From Turneriella parva (GTDB lineage Bacteria; Spirochaetota; Leptospiria; Turneriellales; Turneriellaceae): a DNA stretch of 55,031 nucleotides. Shown here in pieces: positions 52,438 through 55,031 of this stretch. The notes under the pieces were generated by a model. The model searched no databases. It was not told the DNA's origin and was given only the letters and a program-made list of their open reading frames with translations. Each line of letters starts with the position of its first letter. Within the stretch, counting starts at the first letter, position 1. The stretch is from the NCBI GenBank assembly GCA_020719945.1, contig DYPL01000010.1, positions 1-55,031 of the forward strand, read 5' to 3'. The position numbers and the translations under genes are program-made.

Positions 52438-54732
52438 ATGTCTACCGATATCCGTGGCTGGCTGTTTGATATATACCACCACGAAGATGAAATCACTCTC
52501 TGGATTCTGGACGACCAGCAGAAAGTCCATTATTTTCGAGATCATTTTTATCCCGTGATCTATGCAGCCGGAACACGCACGGCAGAAGAACATTTTATCA
52601 GAAGGCTTCGCGAGCTACAGGCGCTGCGTGAAGAACCCGTTCGAGTCATCAAAAAAGATTTTTATTCCAACCGGGAACGCGCTGTCTGGCAAATCACCAT
52701 ACAGCGTCCATCCGTTCTGCGCAGAATCCATCGTCGTTTATATGCATTCACAGACAAACTCGAAATTTTTCACTCGGACATTGAAATACCCGTATTCTAT
52801 CTGTACGCACGAGGGATTTTTCCGCTGGCCCGAGTAAAGGTTAGCAGCCTGCCATTTAACAAAGTTGGCCACATAGAAACAGAATTTCCCAATGACACTC
52901 CTTTTCGGGAAACCGATTACCAGCTTCCTGATTTCCGCACTCTTACGATGGAGCTCAAATATGCGCACCGCATGGGACTTTCGCGCACCAATCCTCTGCT
53001 TCTTCGTTTTGGCAGTGAAACCATGGAACTCGATTTGTCGCGGCCTCAGAAATTTTTAGAAGCGCTCAACGCGGTTTTGCTGCACTGGAATCCAGATATT
53101 CTCCTGAGTTCCTATGGCGACCAGATTCTGTTTCCCACTCTATTCAATCTTTCGCACAGAGAAAAAATTCCTCTTATGTTAGACCGCGACAACATTTATC
53201 TCTACCGCAATACGGGGTTTCGTGGAACCTCTTATGAATCCTATGGAAATATTCTTTTTCGTGCTGCCTCCTACCCCACCTATGGGCGCTGGCATATAGA
53301 CTCCTTTAACTCTTTTGCCTACCGCGAAACACAGCTCTATGGCGTAATAGAATTGTCTCGCACAACTCGCCTGCCCGTTCAAAAATTATCGAGAGCCTCT
53401 ACGGGACAGGCACTAACAGCCATGCAGGTCTGGAATGCCTTGCAGCAGGGCTATCTGGTTCCCTGGCAAAAATCGAGAATCGAGAAACCCAAAACGGCGG
53501 CAAAACTGTTGCAGGTAGACAAAGGGGGGCTCGTGTACATGCCCGACAATCGGGAGAGCTGCGTCCACGAACATGTTCTGGAACTCGACTACTCGCAAAT
53601 GTATCCCACCATTATGGTTCGCCACAATATTTCTCCCGAAACAGTTCTGTGCGATTGCTGCGAAAATAGTGAAAACGCAGAAACAGTGCCAAACAATGGA
53701 GACCATATCTGCGCGCTGCGCCGAGGAATTGTGCCGCTCACGCTGCAGCCCGTTTTGGAGCGCCGCAAACTTTTCAAGGAGATAAAAGCAAATGGCAGCC
53801 CGCAAGAAAGAGAACGCGCAGACCAGAGACAAAGCGCCCTCAAATGGATGCTCGTTACCTCGTTTGGATATCTTGGATACCGCAACGCAAAATTTGGAAG
53901 ACTGGAATCCCACGAGGCTGTAACAGCCTTTGGCCGCGACATTTTGTTAACCGGAAAAGAAATTGCGGAAGACGCGGGACTTTCTCTCGTCCATGCCCTC
54001 ACCGACTGCCTGTTCTTGAAATCCAATCCAGATCAGTTTGGCGAAAAAGAAGCCCGCGCTCTTGCCATTAAAATGGAAGAGGCAACGGGAGTAGAAATGA
54101 GCTACGAAGGAACGTTCTCCTGGATTGTGTTCCTGAACTCCAACACGGACAAAAAACAGCCAACGGCAACGCGCTATTTCGGGCGCTATACCAGTGGAGC
54201 CGTAAAGGCGCGCGGAATCTGGATGCGCAGAAAAGACATTCCGGCTTTTTTCAAAATTTTCCAGAAACAACTGCTCGCGATTCTATCTCTGCCCCAAAGC
54301 CTTGCCGAATTGAGCAATCAGATCCCGGAGGCAGAAGCGCTGTATCTGGAAAACCGCGCAAAAATCATCGAAAGAAAAGTCTCTGCCGAAGATCTTTTGT
54401 TTCGTCTCACAGTGGGAAAAGATCTTGCATCTTACCGGGTAGGTTCGCCCACGCATCTCATTTTGCGGCAGCTTCCCTCTTACCGCATTGCTCCGGGAGA
54501 AAAGGTGCGCTACCTTATCGCCAACCGTGCCCACAAAAATCCCCGCGAACGCTATCTTGCAGAAGAAACTCTAACAGAATACCAGCGGCAGGGCAAACCT
54601 ATTCCCATCGACATTCCCGTGTATCTTGAACATCTCTCTACCGCCTATCTTGAAATTGTGGAACCTTTGGCAGAGAGCGGCTATCGCATTTCTCTGGAGC
54701 GCAGGTTACAAAAGCAGCACTATCTGTTTTAA
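52438..54732 (+). CDS. Family B DNA polymerase with degenerate exonuclease
   Basis: The 764-residue polymerase has motif A L-D-Y-S-Q-M-Y-P-T-I-M (catalytic Asp384), motif B K469-W-M-L-V-T-S-F-G-Y-L-G-Y (canonical N-S-x-Y-G changed to T-S-F-G), and motif C H-A-L-T-D-C, in which the first Asp of DTD is Leu but the metal-binding second Asp (523) remains. A C-x-C-C ... H-x-x-C cluster (about 405-425) may bind zinc. The proofreading motifs are lost: the D-I-E site reads M-E-L-K (about 171), and the N-x-x-F-D and Y-x-x-x-D sites are absent. This pattern resembles PolB2-type enzymes; crenarchaeal Dpo2 acts in damage tolerance. It is probably error-prone, but activity must be shown. Confidence 0.85.
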   Translation: MSTDIRGWLFDIYHHEDEITLWILDDQQKVHYFRDHFYPVIYAAGTRTAEEHFIRRLRELQALREEPVRVIKKDFYSNRERAVWQITIQRPSVLRRIHRRLYAFTDKLEIFHSDIEIPVFYLYARGIFPLARVKVSSLPFNKVGHIETEFPNDTPFRETDYQLPDFRTLTMELKYAHRMGLSRTNPLLLRFGSETMELDLSRPQKFLEALNAVLLHWNPDILLSSYGDQILFPTLFNLSHREKIPLMLDRDNIYLYRNTGFRGTSYESYGNILFRAASYPTYGRWHIDSFNSFAYRETQLYGVIELSRTTRLPVQKLSRASTGQALTAMQVWNALQQGYLVPWQKSRIEKPKTAAKLLQVDKGGLVYMPDNRESCVHEHVLELDYSQMYPTIMVRHNISPETVLCDCCENSENAETVPNNGDHICALRRGIVPLTLQPVLERRKLFKEIKANGSPQERERADQRQSALKWMLVTSFGYLGYRNAKFGRLESHEAVTAFGRDILLTGKEIAEDAGLSLVHALTDCLFLKSNPDQFGEKEARALAIKMEEATGVEMSYEGTFSWIVFLNSNTDKKQPTATRYFGRYTSGAVKARGIWMRRKDIPAFFKIFQKQLLAILSLPQSLAELSNQIPEAEALYLENRAKIIERKVSAEDLLFRLTVGKDLASYRVGSPTHLILRQLPSYRIAPGEKVRYLIANRAHKNPRERYLAEETLTEYQRQGKPIPIDIPVYLEHLSTAYLEIVEPLAESGYRISLERRLQKQHYLF

Positions 54733-54744
54733 GGAAGTGTGAGG

Positions 54745-54832
54745 GCGCTTCGCGCAGGGTACGTATAGCCGGCAGAAAGTATTATTCCTCCAGAGTGGCT
54801 GCAGATCTATTGTTCATTCCACTGCGGTGGGC
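54745..54832 (+). repeat. Dispersed repeat, copy C (downstream of polB)
   Basis: Same 88-base layout and orientation as copy B, beginning 13 bases after the polymerase stop. Copies B and C thus bracket the RecA-like/small protein/PolB cassette as direct repeats about 3.4 kb apart. Beyond it lies the remnant of an RND pump gene. Confidence 0.75.
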
Positions 54833-54892
54833 GGTGCTACTTCCTCCAGACCTTTTTTACAAAAATGGGCAACACCTCCGGGATTCCCTGTA

Positions 54893-55031
54893 TCAGGGCT
54901 TCCTTCTTTTGGCGGCTTTGAAGGATTTCATACCGGATTCCAGTTTACGGAAAATATTCTCCCGCACCACAATGGCATCATCTACTAAAAGTCCCACCGG
55001 CGGGAAAAGTGCCATCAGCGTCATGATGTTC
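54893..55031 (-). pseudogene. Fragment of an RND efflux pump gene, frameshifted
   Basis: Read on the minus strand from the window edge, the frame encodes [27 protein letters not shown], the conserved AcrB/CusA-type transmembrane segment with its paired Asp. It then hits a TGA after K-A-A-K-R-R-K-P. The next frame continues as [10 protein letters not shown], which fits the following RND segment, so a frameshift near 54905 broke the gene. The usual several hundred C-terminal residues are missing before repeat C. The start lies outside the window. Confidence 0.7.

Overview
The window looks like the chromosome of a Gram-negative spirochaete, most probably a relative of the Leptospirales. It combines lipid A synthesis (lpxB), many exported proteins and lipoproteins, type II secretion pseudopilins, flagellar cap and switch proteins (fliD, fliG), a 7TM-sensor class III cyclase, and SpoIIE/RsbW/STAS partner switching. 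The lineage is inferred from gene content. I saw no rRNA, tRNA, CRISPR array or intact transposase. About 50 genes are packed tightly, many with 1-4 base start/stop overlaps.

Layout. 0.1-7.2 kb: a beta-barrel candidate, a DegT-fold protein lacking the PLP lysine that overlaps an orphan N6-adenine methylase-like gene, asd, htpX and a membrane-anchored alpha/beta-hydrolase-like protein. 7.3-12.5 kb (minus): clpP-clpX-lon-methyltransferase, a proteolysis operon whose ClpP has Asn at the catalytic serine position. 12.6-17.9 kb (plus): exbB-exbD-polytopic membrane protein-acyltransferase, then a porin-like protein. 17.9-24.7 kb: 7TM adenylate/guanylate cyclase, a Pit phosphate permease with a PhoU-like tail, an FG-GAP repeat protein, and a STAS/RsbW pair. 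24.8-27.3 kb: purF-lpxB, then a candidate small RNA. 27.6-32.3 kb: FGE-like lipoprotein, peptide-binding lipoprotein, two exported unknowns, tsaC-like. 32.3-34.6 kb: gspG-H-I-J, with a palindromic MITE-like element between gspG and the gspH signal. 34.6-40.1 kb: DUF2147-like, a small lipoprotein, then a minus-strand block of (alpha/alpha)6 glycosidase, HIT protein, EngB and GlgC. 40.4-49.2 kb: fliD; lpd/sucB; and an operon of GAF-SpoIIE phosphatase, RsbW-like kinase, STAS protein and FliG. 49.3-51.1 kb: DEAD-box helicase with a long leader.

The strongest candidate for a new system is at 51.5-54.7 kb. A RecA/Rad51-like protein without Walker motifs, an 86-residue helical protein and a family B DNA polymerase form one operon. 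The polymerase has lost its exonuclease motifs, has an altered motif B and has LTD instead of DTD in motif C. The promoter is straddled by a 10-bp inverted repeat. The parts resemble a mutasome (compare ImuA/ImuB/DnaE2 and crenarchaeal PolB2/Dpo2), so I infer a regulated DNA-damage-tolerance cassette. It is bracketed by two direct copies of a dispersed repeat (51300-51387 and 54745-54832). A third copy lies upstream of fliD (40192-40256). A broken RND-pump gene follows the last copy.

Shared themes are surface and envelope biogenesis, energy-dependent proteolysis, partner-switch signalling linked to the flagellar motor, and possible regulated mutagenesis. Several enzyme-fold proteins (DegT-like, ClpP, RecA-like, the hydrolase, one STAS) appear to have lost canonical catalytic or phosphorylation residues.
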